Assembly: GCA_022448245.1 (NCBI GenBank)
Contig: JAKVCO010000024.1
Coordinates: 1-54,836 of the forward strand
Reading direction: 5' to 3'
Length of the DNA stretch: 54,836 nt
Source: Paracoccaceae bacterium
GTDB lineage: Bacteria; Pseudomonadota; Alphaproteobacteria; Rhodobacterales; Rhodobacteraceae
This document shows, piece by piece, positions 8,301 to 16,930 of this stretch (within the stretch, counting starts at the first letter, position 1; each line of letters begins with the position of its first letter). The notes beneath the pieces are model-generated. The model did not search any database. It had not been told where the DNA came from and saw nothing but the letters and a program-made list of their open reading frames with translations. The translations under genes and the position numbers were made by a program.

Positions 8301-9727
8301 CAGTCTTCCAACACCCACGTATCTTTGGTTCCGCCCCCTTGAGAGGAGTTTACGACGAGCGATCCTTTCTTCAACGCCACCCGCGTCAGACCGCCCGGCG
8401 TGATGCGGATGCCCTCGGGGCTGACCAGCACAAAGGGACGCAGATCGACGTGGCGCGGCGCGAGGCCCGCTTTGGTGAAGATCGGCACGGTCGAGAGCGA
8501 TAGCGTAGGCTGCGCGATGTAATTGTCGGGCTTGGCTTTGAGCTTATCGCGGAAGGCCGCTATCTCTATCTTCGAGGCCGTGGGCCCGATGAGCATGCCG
8601 TAGCCGCCGGAGCCATGCACCTCCTTCACGACGAGCTCAGAGAGGTTATCGAGCACATAGGCCAGCGACTTCGGATCGTTGCAGCGCCAGGTGGGCACGT
8701 TCTGCAGGATCGGGCGCTCGCCCGTGTAGAATTCAACGATCTCAGGCATATAGCTGTAGATCGCCTTGTCGTCAGAGATGCCCGTGCCGGGTGCATTTGC
8801 GATGGTGATCCCGCCTGCGCGGTAGACATCGAAGATGCCCGGCACGCCCAGCTGGCTGTCCGGATTGAAGTTCAGCGGGTCGAGGAAATCGTCATCCACG
8901 CGGCGGTAGAGCACATCGATGGGCTGGTAGCCTTGGGTCGTGCGCATGGCCACGCGCCCGTCCACGATGCGCAGATCATGGCCCTCCACCAGCTCAACGC
9001 CCATCTGATCGGCGAGGAACGCATGTTCGAAATAGGCGGAATTGTAGATCCCTGGCGTGAGGACAGCCACGGTCGGGCTCGCGTCCGTCGCAGGGGGGAC
9101 GCAGGCCGATAGCGAGGCGCAGAGGTCCGTGGGATAGGTCTCCACGGCCTGCACCCGATTTTGCGAGAAGAGCTCAGGGAACATCTGGAGCATGGTTTCG
9201 CGGTTTTCGAGCATGTAGCTCACGCCCGACGGCGTGCGTGCGTTGTCTTCGAGGACGAAGAAATCATCCTCGCCCGTGCGCACCAGATCGATGCCGACGA
9301 TATGGGTATAGACCCCGCCGGGCACGTTCACGCCGCACATCTGGGGCAGGAAGGCCTCGTTCCGCGCGATCATCTCGCGCGGGACACGGCCGGCCTTAAT
9401 GATCTCCTGGCGGTGATAGATATCGTGCAGGAACATGTTGATGGCGCGCACGCGCTGTTCGATCCCGCGGGTCAGCTTGCGCCACTCATTGCCCGAGATG
9501 ATCCGGGGAATGATGTCAAAGGGGATGAGGCGCTCTTCGGCCTCCTCGCGCCCATAGACGTTGAAGGTGATCCCTGTGAGGCGAAAGAGCTCTTCGGCCT
9601 CGCGCTGCTTGGCGCGCAGATCCGCGGGGTCCGCGGCCTCGATCCAGGTTCCTAGTGCGGCGTAGGGGGACCGTGTTTTGTCCCCATCGCCCATCATCTC
9701 GTCAAAATACGGCGTGCTCTCACCCAT
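8300..9727 (-). CDS. Circularly permuted ATP-grasp protein, first gene of the Anbu operon
   Basis: 475 residues. Circularly permuted ATP-grasp type 2 family (DUF404/DUF407): PFDIIPRIISGNEWRKL (about residue 69), the conserved VLEDNARTPSGVSYMLENR (about 170), MPEIVEFYTGERPIL and the glycine-rich GSGGYGMLIGP (about 384). ATP-grasp enzymes activate a carboxylate through acyl phosphate and join it to an amine or thiol. With transglutaminase and Anbu downstream, the operon looks like a ligation-and-cleavage system for a small peptide or amide tag. The start at 9727 is an ATG; the 90-base gap to the RTX gene probably holds the operon promoter. Confidence 0.92.
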   Translation of the reverse strand: MGESTPYFDEMMGDGDKTRSPYAALGTWIEAADPADLRAKQREAEELFRLTGITFNVYGREEAEERLIPFDIIPRIISGNEWRKLTRGIEQRVRAINMFLHDIYHRQEIIKAGRVPREMIARNEAFLPQMCGVNVPGGVYTHIVGIDLVRTGEDDFFVLEDNARTPSGVSYMLENRETMLQMFPELFSQNRVQAVETYPTDLCASLSACVPPATDASPTVAVLTPGIYNSAYFEHAFLADQMGVELVEGHDLRIVDGRVAMRTTQGYQPIDVLYRRVDDDFLDPLNFNPDSQLGVPGIFDVYRAGGITIANAPGTGISDDKAIYSYMPEIVEFYTGERPILQNVPTWRCNDPKSLAYVLDNLSELVVKEVHGSGGYGMLIGPTASKIEIAAFRDKLKAKPDNYIAQPTLSLSTVPIFTKAGLAPRHVDLRPFVLVSPEGIRITPGGLTRVALKKGSLVVNSSQGGGTKDTWVLED

Positions 9728-9817
9728 GGGATCAGTCTAACGGCAGATACCGCGTCGAACAGGCCTTTAGCCCGTTTCCCGGCCAAAAGCCTGCGATTGC
9801 ATGTTTTTTAACCGTTT

Positions 9818-11377
9818 TCAGGCGATATCGATGACGCTGGCGAGGTCAGCGAGCGCCGAGAGCGACGCCAAGCTTTCGGTACCAAGCGCGATGTCCAGCT
9901 GACCTTCCGTCCCAGTCAGGGCATCGGTGAACCTAATAGAGAGGCCAGAGGCCGTGAGCGTCGCGCTTGCCTCGTCAAAAACCGCGCCACCTGCGTCGTA
10001 GAACAGCAGAAGATCACCTTCGCGGGCATCGAAATCGAGCAGAGTGTCCGAGGTCGAGCTTCGCGTGAACTCAAAGGTGTCGGAGCCCGCCCCGCCTGTC
10101 AGCTCATTGGCCCCCGCACCCCCAAAGAGCGTGTCATCACCGGTGTTGCCTAGGATGACCTCATCGGCGTCAGAGCCCCAAATCACATCGTTACCGTTAC
10201 CGCCATCAATCGTGATCTCTTGGCCTGCCAAGCTGTAATCCGGGCTCGTGAGGTCAATGATGTCATGCCCGTCCTCCGCCAAGATGGTGTCGATGGAGCT
10301 TAGCCGGGCGATGCTATCCATCCCCTGGTAATCGGGGGTCAGCTCGAGCCTGTCGTGAAAGTCGCCAAACGCATCATGGAGGAACAGCGCTTCGCTTCTG
10401 TTGCCTAATTGGACGATGCCCGCGCCCTGGATAACGGCCTCAAAGCCCTGGTAGCCCTCTAAATTGAGGATGACGCCCGTGCCCACCTGAACATCCGAAC
10501 TCGCATTTCGGGCGCCGAATTCAGCCGAATACGTAAAGGCCGAGGTGAGCCTCACAAAATCGGTGGCGCCCCCTATGATCAGGTCTGCCCCCTCTCCTGC
10601 AAAGAAAATGTCATCGCCCTGGCCGCCCCGCAGGAAGTCATCGCCATCGCCGCCGGCGAGAGTGTCATTCCCTCGACCGCCGTCCACAGAGCCATCGAGA
10701 CCATGCGCCAGAATGATAGCGTCGTCGGCCGATCCGCCAATCACCGCCTCAAAGTTCAGGACCGTGTGCGTCGCGCCAGCGGCATCGATCATCTCACCAC
10801 TACGAAGATTGAGCTGGACGCCGCCAAAGCCGCTGATCTGGAACACATCGCGCCCGTCACCGCCGTCGATGACGATGTCCCTTTCGGCTCTGCCGCCGTA
10901 CATGTGCCTATAGGTATCATCGCCCGTGCCCATATCGACCGAGACGATGGAGTATTCGTTGGTGTTCCGGAAGTTATCGTCAGCGTCGGTCCCTGTATAT
11001 TCCGTCACGAGGCTACCCACCCCCTCGACGAGCGGCTCGATATCTCCGGCGAGGGCAAGATCATAAAGCTGCTGGAACTCGGTCGCTGACATGTTCAAGC
11101 CCACCATGGTGCCCCACACGGTCTCCCGCCAACTGCCCAGCTCGATTGTATGAATCGTGCCCGAGACAAGCCTTCCATTCTCAAAGACCAGCCCATCGCC
11201 GGTGAGGGTCAGGTTGGCAACGAGGTCGAAGGAAGTGAGGCTCAGAAGGCTTGTAAACACGACCGCGTCGCCCACTTGCGTGACCGAGTAGCTTTGGCTC
11301 GAGCTCGACGAGCTGAAATATTTATTTCCGAAGTATTGGGTGAGAGAGCCTCCCGTTGAGACCGTTAGTATTGCCAA
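9818..11377 (-). CDS. RTX-type calcium-binding protein, probable type I secretion substrate
   Basis: 519 residues, acidic and Cys-free. Two nonapeptide blocks of the GGxGxDxxx type are visible at about 231-268 (GGRGNDTLAGGDGDDFLRGG) and 391-435 (GGNGNDVIWGSDADEVILG, GGAGSDTFEF), the calcium-binding beta-roll of RTX proteins. The C-terminus (LASVIDIA) is uncleaved and hydrophobic as in type I secretion signals, and there is no N-terminal signal peptide. Residues 21-31 hold a serine run. No catalytic domain is recognised. The start is a TTG at 11377 with AGGAG just upstream; no ATG gives the same N-terminus. It lies 28 bases after the fused ATPase on the same strand. No type I exporter is nearby. 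Confidence 0.8.
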   Translation of the reverse strand: MAILTVSTGGSLTQYFGNKYFSSSSSSQSYSVTQVGDAVVFTSLLSLTSFDLVANLTLTGDGLVFENGRLVSGTIHTIELGSWRETVWGTMVGLNMSATEFQQLYDLALAGDIEPLVEGVGSLVTEYTGTDADDNFRNTNEYSIVSVDMGTGDDTYRHMYGGRAERDIVIDGGDGRDVFQISGFGGVQLNLRSGEMIDAAGATHTVLNFEAVIGGSADDAIILAHGLDGSVDGGRGNDTLAGGDGDDFLRGGQGDDIFFAGEGADLIIGGATDFVRLTSAFTYSAEFGARNASSDVQVGTGVILNLEGYQGFEAVIQGAGIVQLGNRSEALFLHDAFGDFHDRLELTPDYQGMDSIARLSSIDTILAEDGHDIIDLTSPDYSLAGQEITIDGGNGNDVIWGSDADEVILGNTGDDTLFGGAGANELTGGAGSDTFEFTRSSTSDTLLDFDAREGDLLLFYDAGGAVFDEASATLTASGLSIRFTDALTGTEGQLDIALGTESLASLSALADLASVIDIA

Positions 11378-11405
11378 AACAACTCTCCTACAGCTTGGGC
11401 CTTGG

Positions 11406-13205
11406 CTAGCCCACGTCTAGAATGGCCTCAAGGGGGTCATGCTCTTGCACCCAATGCCCCGGGGCAGCCTGATTTAGCTTGGGCTCATAGTCCACCTGCC
11501 CCGCGCGGCTGGGCAAAAAGCGCAGCCCTGCAAGGGGATCAAGCGGGCTCGGCAGCTCTCCCGGCAGCTTCAGACGCGTGCGCGTGGTCTCAAGCTCAGG
11601 GTCCGGGATCGGCACCGCGGAGATGAGGCTTTGCGTATAAGGATGGGCCGCGCGTTCAAAGATCGTGTCGCGGTCCGCAAGCTCCACGATCCGCCCGAGG
11701 TAGAGCACCATGATCCGGTTGCTCACCGACCGAACCACCGAAAGATCGTGTGAAATGAAGAGCATGGACATGCCGAATTCGGCCTGCAGCTCTTTGAGCA
11801 GCGTCAACACCTGCGCCTGAACGGAGACATCGAGGGCCGACACAGCCTCGTCACAGATCAGGAGCTTGGGCCGGTTGATCATGGCCCGCGCAATCCCCAC
11901 GCGCTGGTTTTGCCCGCCTGAGAGCTCGTGCGGGTAGCGGTTGATCATGGTCTGTGGCAGGCCCACCCGCTCCATCATCTGGGCCACCCGTTCGCGCACC
12001 TGCGCTTTGGGCAGGCCGGGTTCGGCCACGCGGAGCGGCTCGGCGATGGAGGCCGCGATCGTCATGCGGGGATCGAGGGAGGCGAGCGGGTCTTGGAAGA
12101 CGATCTGAAGGTCCTGTCGGAAGGGCTTCATCTCTGCCGGTTTGAGCCCCGTAAGTTCACGCCCGAGCCACGTCACCTGCCCCGCGCTTGGCGGGATCAG
12201 CTGGAGGACGGCGCGCGCCAACGTGGATTTCCCGCAGCCGCTTTCGCCCACGATGCCAAGCGTCTCGCCTTCGGCCAGCGAGAAGCTGACGCTTTTGACG
12301 GCGCGGAGCGGCTGGGTGCGGTTGAAGAAGCCTTTGCCGCCCGGCACTTGGAACGTGACGGCAACGTCGGTGGCGTCGAGTACAGGAGCTGCATCCTCGG
12401 CAATTGCAGGGCGGATATCGTCGCCATCGAGGCGGGGCATCGCGGCCAGAAGGTCCTGCGTGTAGGCCTCCTTCGGCGATGAGAAGATCTGGTGCGTCGT
12501 GCCCGCCTCCACATAGGCGCCGTGGCGCATCACCTGCACCTCGTCACACATCCGCGCCACCACGCCCATGTCGTGGGTGATCAGCGCAATGGCTGTATTC
12601 TCCTCCCGCTGGAGAGTGGACATGAGATCGAGGATGTCGGCCTGCACGGTCACGTCGAGGGCGGTGGTGGGCTCATCCGCGATGAGGAGCTCCGGCCCGC
12701 AGAGCATGGCCATGGCGATCATCACGCGCTGGCGCATCCCGCCTGAGAGCTCATGCGGATATTGGCCGAGCCTGAGCCGCGCCTCAGGGATTTTCACGCG
12801 CTGCAGCCAATCAAGGCAGAGCTGATCTGCTGCCGAACCGCTGAGGCCCTTATGGGCGCGCAGCACCTCTTTCATTTGCTGTCCCACGCGCAGGTGCGGC
12901 GTGAGCGCGGTGAGCGGGTCCTGGAAGATCATGGAGACGGCAGAGCCTCGCAGGGTGTTAAGTTCCTGCGGGGTGCGGTTCAGCATCTCCTCGCCGCGCA
13001 GGGTCACGGAACCTGTCGCGGTCCCGTTCTTTGCCAGAAGGCCCATGGCGGCCATGAATGTCTGGCTTTTGCCGGAGCCACTTTCGCCCACGATGCCAAG
13101 GCACTGGCCCGGCGCGATGTCGAAGCTGACGCCTTTGACAGCCTCGACATGGCCATCGAGCGTTTCGAAGCCCACGTGCAAATCTTTGATGGAAAACAAG
13201 GACAT
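11406..13205 (-). CDS. Oligopeptide-type ABC transporter ATPase, fused OppD-OppF (YejF-like)
   Basis: 599 residues with two complete nucleotide-binding domains. First half: GESGSGKS (about residue 40), LSGGMRQR (about 153), [12 protein letters not shown] (about 174). Second half: GESGCGKS (about 317), LSGGQNQR (about 432), then [12 protein letters not shown], where Ala replaces the common Pro after the Walker B Glu. Each half has its own switch His. It supplies ATP hydrolysis for the OppB/OppC-like permeases just upstream; its ATG directly abuts the permease stop. A second fused ATPase lies at 19758-21419 in the same gene run. The substrate (peptide, amino-sugar or quaternary amine derivative) cannot be read from the ATPase. 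Confidence 0.9.
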   Translation of the reverse strand: MSLFSIKDLHVGFETLDGHVEAVKGVSFDIAPGQCLGIVGESGSGKSQTFMAAMGLLAKNGTATGSVTLRGEEMLNRTPQELNTLRGSAVSMIFQDPLTALTPHLRVGQQMKEVLRAHKGLSGSAADQLCLDWLQRVKIPEARLRLGQYPHELSGGMRQRVMIAMAMLCGPELLIADEPTTALDVTVQADILDLMSTLQREENTAIALITHDMGVVARMCDEVQVMRHGAYVEAGTTHQIFSSPKEAYTQDLLAAMPRLDGDDIRPAIAEDAAPVLDATDVAVTFQVPGGKGFFNRTQPLRAVKSVSFSLAEGETLGIVGESGCGKSTLARAVLQLIPPSAGQVTWLGRELTGLKPAEMKPFRQDLQIVFQDPLASLDPRMTIAASIAEPLRVAEPGLPKAQVRERVAQMMERVGLPQTMINRYPHELSGGQNQRVGIARAMINRPKLLICDEAVSALDVSVQAQVLTLLKELQAEFGMSMLFISHDLSVVRSVSNRIMVLYLGRIVELADRDTIFERAAHPYTQSLISAVPIPDPELETTRTRLKLPGELPSPLDPLAGLRFLPSRAGQVDYEPKLNQAAPGHWVQEHDPLEAILDVG

Positions 13206-14141
13206 CTAGCGATCCTTCGGGTCGAGCGCGTCGCGCAGACCGTCGCCAATGAAGAACATCGTGATGATGATAACGACGTAGAAAAAGAGCGGGAAGGCCA
13301 GCTGCCAGAGCGTGCCATAGGCCATCGTCCCTGCCCCTTCAGCGATGAGAGCGCCGAGGGAGGTATAGGGTTCTGAGATCCCGAGACCGAGAAAGCTGAC
13401 GAAGCTTTCGGCAAGGATCATGTCAGGCACGAGGAGCGAAGCGTAGACGATGATGACGCCAGCCAGATTGGGCAGGATGTGGCGGATCATGATGGTGATC
13501 TCGGAGACGCCGGAGGCGCGCGCGGCCTCCACAAACTCCCGGTTCTTCAGCGACAGCGTCTGCCCCCGCACGATGCGCGCCATGGTCAGCCAGGACACCG
13601 CGCCAAGGGCCACAAAGAGCATGAGGAACGAGCGCCCCGCGATGACGAGGAGCAGGATAATCACGAGCACCGAGGGGATCGACAAAAGGATATCGACAAT
13701 CCGCATCATAATCGCATCCGTGCGCCCGCCCACGTAGCCCGAGACCAGCCCGTAAGTCGTGCCCACGACGAGCGCCATCGCCGCGCCGATAAGGCCCACG
13801 AGCAGCGAGGTCTGCGTGGCCTGAATGGTGCGTGAATAAAGATCGCGGCCCAGGTCATCGACGCCAAAGTAGTGGCCCGTGTCGATTGCGGGCGCGCCGA
13901 GCCCACGGACGTCGCCCATGGCGGCCCAGTCGATCTCCTCGTTGTTCCATTGGGCAAAGAGCGGCCCGAAGACCACGAAGGCCACAACGAGGGTGAGCAC
14001 GAAGACACAGGCCATGGCCGCGCGGTTCTTGATGAACCGCTCATAGGCGTCGCGCATGAGGGATCGGCCCTGAACGGCCTGGCCATCGCCGACCCGTTCG
14101 GCGCGCTCTTGAGAGGTGGCGGACTTTCCAAACATGCTCAA
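13206..14141 (-). CDS. Oligopeptide-type ABC transporter permease, OppC-like
   Basis: 311 residues. A cytoplasmic N-terminal tail of about 40 residues precedes the first membrane helix (ACVFVLTLVVAFVVFG). OppC features are YFGVDDLGRDLYSR, the EAA loop EAARASGVSEITIMIRHILPN (about residue 207) and SLGALIAEGAG near the C-terminus. It forms the membrane channel with the OppB-like protein. Its ATG overlaps that gene's stop by four bases (14138-14141), and its TAG touches the ATPase start. The short glycine-aspartate sequence ending DALDPKDR is typical of the family. Confidence 0.92.
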   Translation of the reverse strand: MSMFGKSATSQERAERVGDGQAVQGRSLMRDAYERFIKNRAAMACVFVLTLVVAFVVFGPLFAQWNNEEIDWAAMGDVRGLGAPAIDTGHYFGVDDLGRDLYSRTIQATQTSLLVGLIGAAMALVVGTTYGLVSGYVGGRTDAIMMRIVDILLSIPSVLVIILLLVIAGRSFLMLFVALGAVSWLTMARIVRGQTLSLKNREFVEAARASGVSEITIMIRHILPNLAGVIIVYASLLVPDMILAESFVSFLGLGISEPYTSLGALIAEGAGTMAYGTLWQLAFPLFFYVVIIITMFFIGDGLRDALDPKDR

Positions 14142-15061
14142 TACCGGATCTTGGGATCAAACCACGCATAGGCGAGGTCGGTCAGGAGGTTCACCGCCAC
14201 GGTAAGCACGCCGTAAAGGATCGTGACACCGAGGAGGACGGAGTAGTCGCGGCTGAGCGCGGAGTTCACATAGCTCTGCCCTAGCCCGCCGGTGGAGAAA
14301 TAGATGTCCACGAAGACGGAGCCGGTGAGCACATAAACGAAGACCGGCCCGAGATAGGAGATGACCGGTAGCAACATGGGCTTGAGCGCATGGCGCCAGA
14401 TGACGAGGCCGTCGGGCAGCCCCTTGGCGCGGGCCGTACGGATATAGTTCGAGTTCAGCACTTCGAGCATGGAGGACCGTGTGATGCGCGCGATCGATCC
14501 CATGTAAGACGTCGACAGCGCGATGACGGGCATGATGAGGTACTGCCACTGCCCCCCATTCCAGCCGCCGCCGGGCAGCCAGCCGAGATAGAGCGTGAAG
14601 GTCAGGATCAGGATAGGGCCCATGATGAAGTTCGGCAGCGCCTGCGCCGCAATGCCCAGCGACACGGCCAGATAGTCGATCCAGGAGTTGTGCTTGAGCG
14701 CAGCGGCGATGCCGAGAGCCACGCCGACGGAGGTCGCGGCCAAAAAGGACAGGAAGCCATAGGTCAGCGAGATCGGCAGACCCGAGGCGATAATGTCGTT
14801 CACATCGCGATCTTTAAACTTAAAAGATGGCCCAAAATCAAAGTGAAAAACGATGTTGTAAAGGTAGTCCCAGAGCTGTTTCCAGAGCGGCTGATCGAGG
14901 CCGTAGCGGGCCTCCAGATTGCGCAGAACCTCTGGCGGAAGGGGACGTTCGGACGTGAAGGGACCGCCTGGTGCCACCTGCATCAAAAAGAACGATGCGA
15001 TGATCAGCAGGAGGACCGTCGGCACGGAGCCTACGATACGGCGGAGGGAATAAGCAAGCAT
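14138..15061 (-). CDS. Oligopeptide-type ABC transporter permease, OppB-like
   Basis: 307 residues, standard OppB/DppB length. N-terminal helix LLLIIASFFLMQVAPGGPF, then the family stretch LEARYGLDQPLWKQ. The EAA loop RTARAKGLPDGLVIWRHALK (about residue 212) contacts the ATPase. The C-terminal VFVDIYFSTGGLGQSYVNS and the end FDPKIRY are typical. A strong hairpin separates it from the binding-protein gene upstream (stop at 15119), suggesting reduced permease expression relative to the binding protein. Confidence 0.92.
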   Translation of the reverse strand: MLAYSLRRIVGSVPTVLLLIIASFFLMQVAPGGPFTSERPLPPEVLRNLEARYGLDQPLWKQLWDYLYNIVFHFDFGPSFKFKDRDVNDIIASGLPISLTYGFLSFLAATSVGVALGIAAALKHNSWIDYLAVSLGIAAQALPNFIMGPILILTFTLYLGWLPGGGWNGGQWQYLIMPVIALSTSYMGSIARITRSSMLEVLNSNYIRTARAKGLPDGLVIWRHALKPMLLPVISYLGPVFVYVLTGSVFVDIYFSTGGLGQSYVNSALSRDYSVLLGVTILYGVLTVAVNLLTDLAYAWFDPKIRY

Positions 15062-15075
15062 GTCGGGACCAAATG

Positions 15076-15106
15076 AAACGCTCCCGACGATTGGCCGGGA
15101 GCGTTT
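15076..15106 (-). terminator. Hairpin between oppA-like and oppB-like genes
   Basis: A perfect 11-bp stem: AAACGCTCCCG (15076-15086) pairs with CGGGAGCGTTT (15096-15106) around a 9-base loop. It lies 12 bases after the binding-protein stop and 14 bases before the permease ATG. Downstream on the minus strand there is only a short T-run within the stem (CGTTT/CATTT), so partial termination or 3'-end protection of the binding-protein mRNA is the likelier role. Confidence 0.75.
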
Positions 15107-15118
15107 GATATCAATGGG

Positions 15119-16744
15119 TTACTCGGCGATCTTGTAGAGGTTCTTGGAGTACCAGTTCTGCTCTACATTGCCGACCGGCCAGTTCCCCACATCGCTGTCC
15201 ATCATGTAGACGCCCGCGTAGTGGTAGATCGGGATGATGGGCATCTCGTCGGCGACGATCTGTTCGACCTGAGCATAGAGTGCGCCCGCGTCATCGGCGG
15301 TACGGGCCTCTTGCATCAGCGCGTCGACCTTCTCGTTCGAGAACTTGCCGTCGTTGTAGCCGGAAGGCGAGGTCAGGAGGTCGAGGAACGTCGAGGCCTC
15401 GTTGTAGTCACCACACCAGGCGCCACGGGCGAGCTCGAAGTTCTGGTTGCCCCGCTCTTCGAGGAAAACCTTCCATTCCATGTTGCCGAGCTCGGTTTCG
15501 ACGCCCAGTTTCTGCTTCCACATTTGCGACATCGCCACAGCGATCTTCTTGTGGGACTCAGAGGTGTTGTAGATCATGTTGAAAGACAGCGGGTTGTCCG
15601 GACCATAGCCCGCCTCGGCCAGCAATTCCTTCGCCATTGCATCCTTTTCCGCCTGGGTCTTGCCGGCGAATTCGGGCAGCGGCGGCTCGAAGTCAGCGAC
15701 GGAAACGGGCGTGAACGTGTAGGCTTCGGTCTGACCACCGGCTAGCACATTCTCAACAATCACCTTGCGATCGACGGCCAGCGCCAGCGCTTTGCGGACG
15801 CGGGCGTCCTGGAAGGCCTCGGGGCCGTCCTCGGTGAGGTTGAAGGTGTAATAGTAGTTACACAGACGCGGGAAGGAGATCGCCTCCTCCGGGTATTCCT
15901 GGCTCAGACGCGGGAACTGGCCGGAAGGCACCTCGGTGCGGTCAAGCTCGCCCGCGAGATAGCGCGTCAGCGCCACGTTTTCGTCGTTAATGACAAGCGA
16001 GACGACCTTTTCGACGATCGTGTTGCCGTTGTCCCAATACATCTCGTTACGCTCACGCACAGAGCGCTCGGCTGGGCTGTGTTCGGTCAGCACATAGGCA
16101 CCGTTCGACACAATGTTTTCAGGGCGTGTCCATTCGGAGCCATGCGCCTCGATCACCCAGGACGGGCTCGGGAAGAGGGTCGAATGCGTCGTCATCTGCG
16201 CAAAGTAGGGAAGCGGCGCGGAGAGCTGCACTTCAAGCGTGAGATCGTCGATGGCCTTCACACCGAGGCTCGAAGGCTCAGCGTCGCCTGCGATGATGGC
16301 GGCGGCGTTCTCGATGGAGGTGATCTCCATGTACCAGGAATAGGGCGAGGCGGTTGCCGGATCGACGGCGCGCTGCCAGGCGAAGACGAAGTCCTGCGCG
16401 GTGACCTGGCGGCCATCGGACCACTTGGCATCAGGGCGCAGCGAGAAGGTGTAGGTCGTCTTGTCGTCGGAGGCCTCGAAGCCCGTGGCCACACCGGGGA
16501 CGAGGTTACCCTCGGCGTCCTGGTTCATGAGGCCTTCAAAGAGGTCGCGCACGATTTCGGCGCCGCTCACGTCTTCCACGATCTGTGGGTCGACGGAGCT
16601 GTGCTCATCAAGCACGCGGTAGGTGAATGTCTGGTCGTCGGCCAGCGTGACGCCAGCGGGCACGTGGCCCCCGGCAAAGGCGGGCGCTGCGAGCATCGTG
16701 GAGGCGAGCAACCCTGAGATGATTGTTGTGCGGACGGATTTCAT
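15119..16744 (-). CDS. Periplasmic oligopeptide-binding protein, OppA/MppA-like
   Basis: 541 residues, extracellular solute-binding family 5. Signal peptide: MKSVRTTIISGLLASTMLAAPAFAGG, with likely cleavage after AFA. Family features include DPQIVEDVSGAEIVRDLFEG, the sequence PDAKWSDGRQVTAQDFVFAW (about residue 107) and, near the C-terminus, MPIIPIYHYAGVYM. The pattern, including YYYTFNLT, is closer to OppA than DppA. The start is the ATG at 16744, with GGGAG seven bases upstream. It captures the substrate for the OppB/C system downstream. The choline sulfatase directly upstream on the same strand hints that the real ligand may be sulfated or quaternary-amine material instead of peptides, but that is inference. 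Confidence 0.9.
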   Translation of the reverse strand: MKSVRTTIISGLLASTMLAAPAFAGGHVPAGVTLADDQTFTYRVLDEHSSVDPQIVEDVSGAEIVRDLFEGLMNQDAEGNLVPGVATGFEASDDKTTYTFSLRPDAKWSDGRQVTAQDFVFAWQRAVDPATASPYSWYMEITSIENAAAIIAGDAEPSSLGVKAIDDLTLEVQLSAPLPYFAQMTTHSTLFPSPSWVIEAHGSEWTRPENIVSNGAYVLTEHSPAERSVRERNEMYWDNGNTIVEKVVSLVINDENVALTRYLAGELDRTEVPSGQFPRLSQEYPEEAISFPRLCNYYYTFNLTEDGPEAFQDARVRKALALAVDRKVIVENVLAGGQTEAYTFTPVSVADFEPPLPEFAGKTQAEKDAMAKELLAEAGYGPDNPLSFNMIYNTSESHKKIAVAMSQMWKQKLGVETELGNMEWKVFLEERGNQNFELARGAWCGDYNEASTFLDLLTSPSGYNDGKFSNEKVDALMQEARTADDAGALYAQVEQIVADEMPIIPIYHYAGVYMMDSDVGNWPVGNVEQNWYSKNLYKIAE

Positions 16745-16899
16745 GAAAAGCTCCCTATCGGCTTCAGTGATGCGCCAGCGTAGAGGCAAGGTACGTTGAA
16801 ATGAAAGGAAGAAATTGCGTAAAGGCAGTCTGCCGCCGCTGACGTTGGGGAAGGTCCCAGATTCCGGGCATCAGCCATGGGTTGCGTTTGGGGTTGCGT

Positions 16900-16924
16900 G
16901 CCGGGGCCATCTAGAAGCCCCGGC
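16900..16924 (-). terminator. GC-rich hairpin after the choline sulfatase gene
   Basis: GCCGGGGC (16900-16907) and GCCCCGGC (16917-16924) form an 8-bp stem with a 9-base loop, 6 bases past the sulfatase stop. There is no T-run on the minus strand, so it may be a weak terminator. The remaining 155 bases up to the oppA-like start contain no evident gene and probably carry that operon's promoter. Confidence 0.55.
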
Positions 16925-16930
16925 GGTCGT

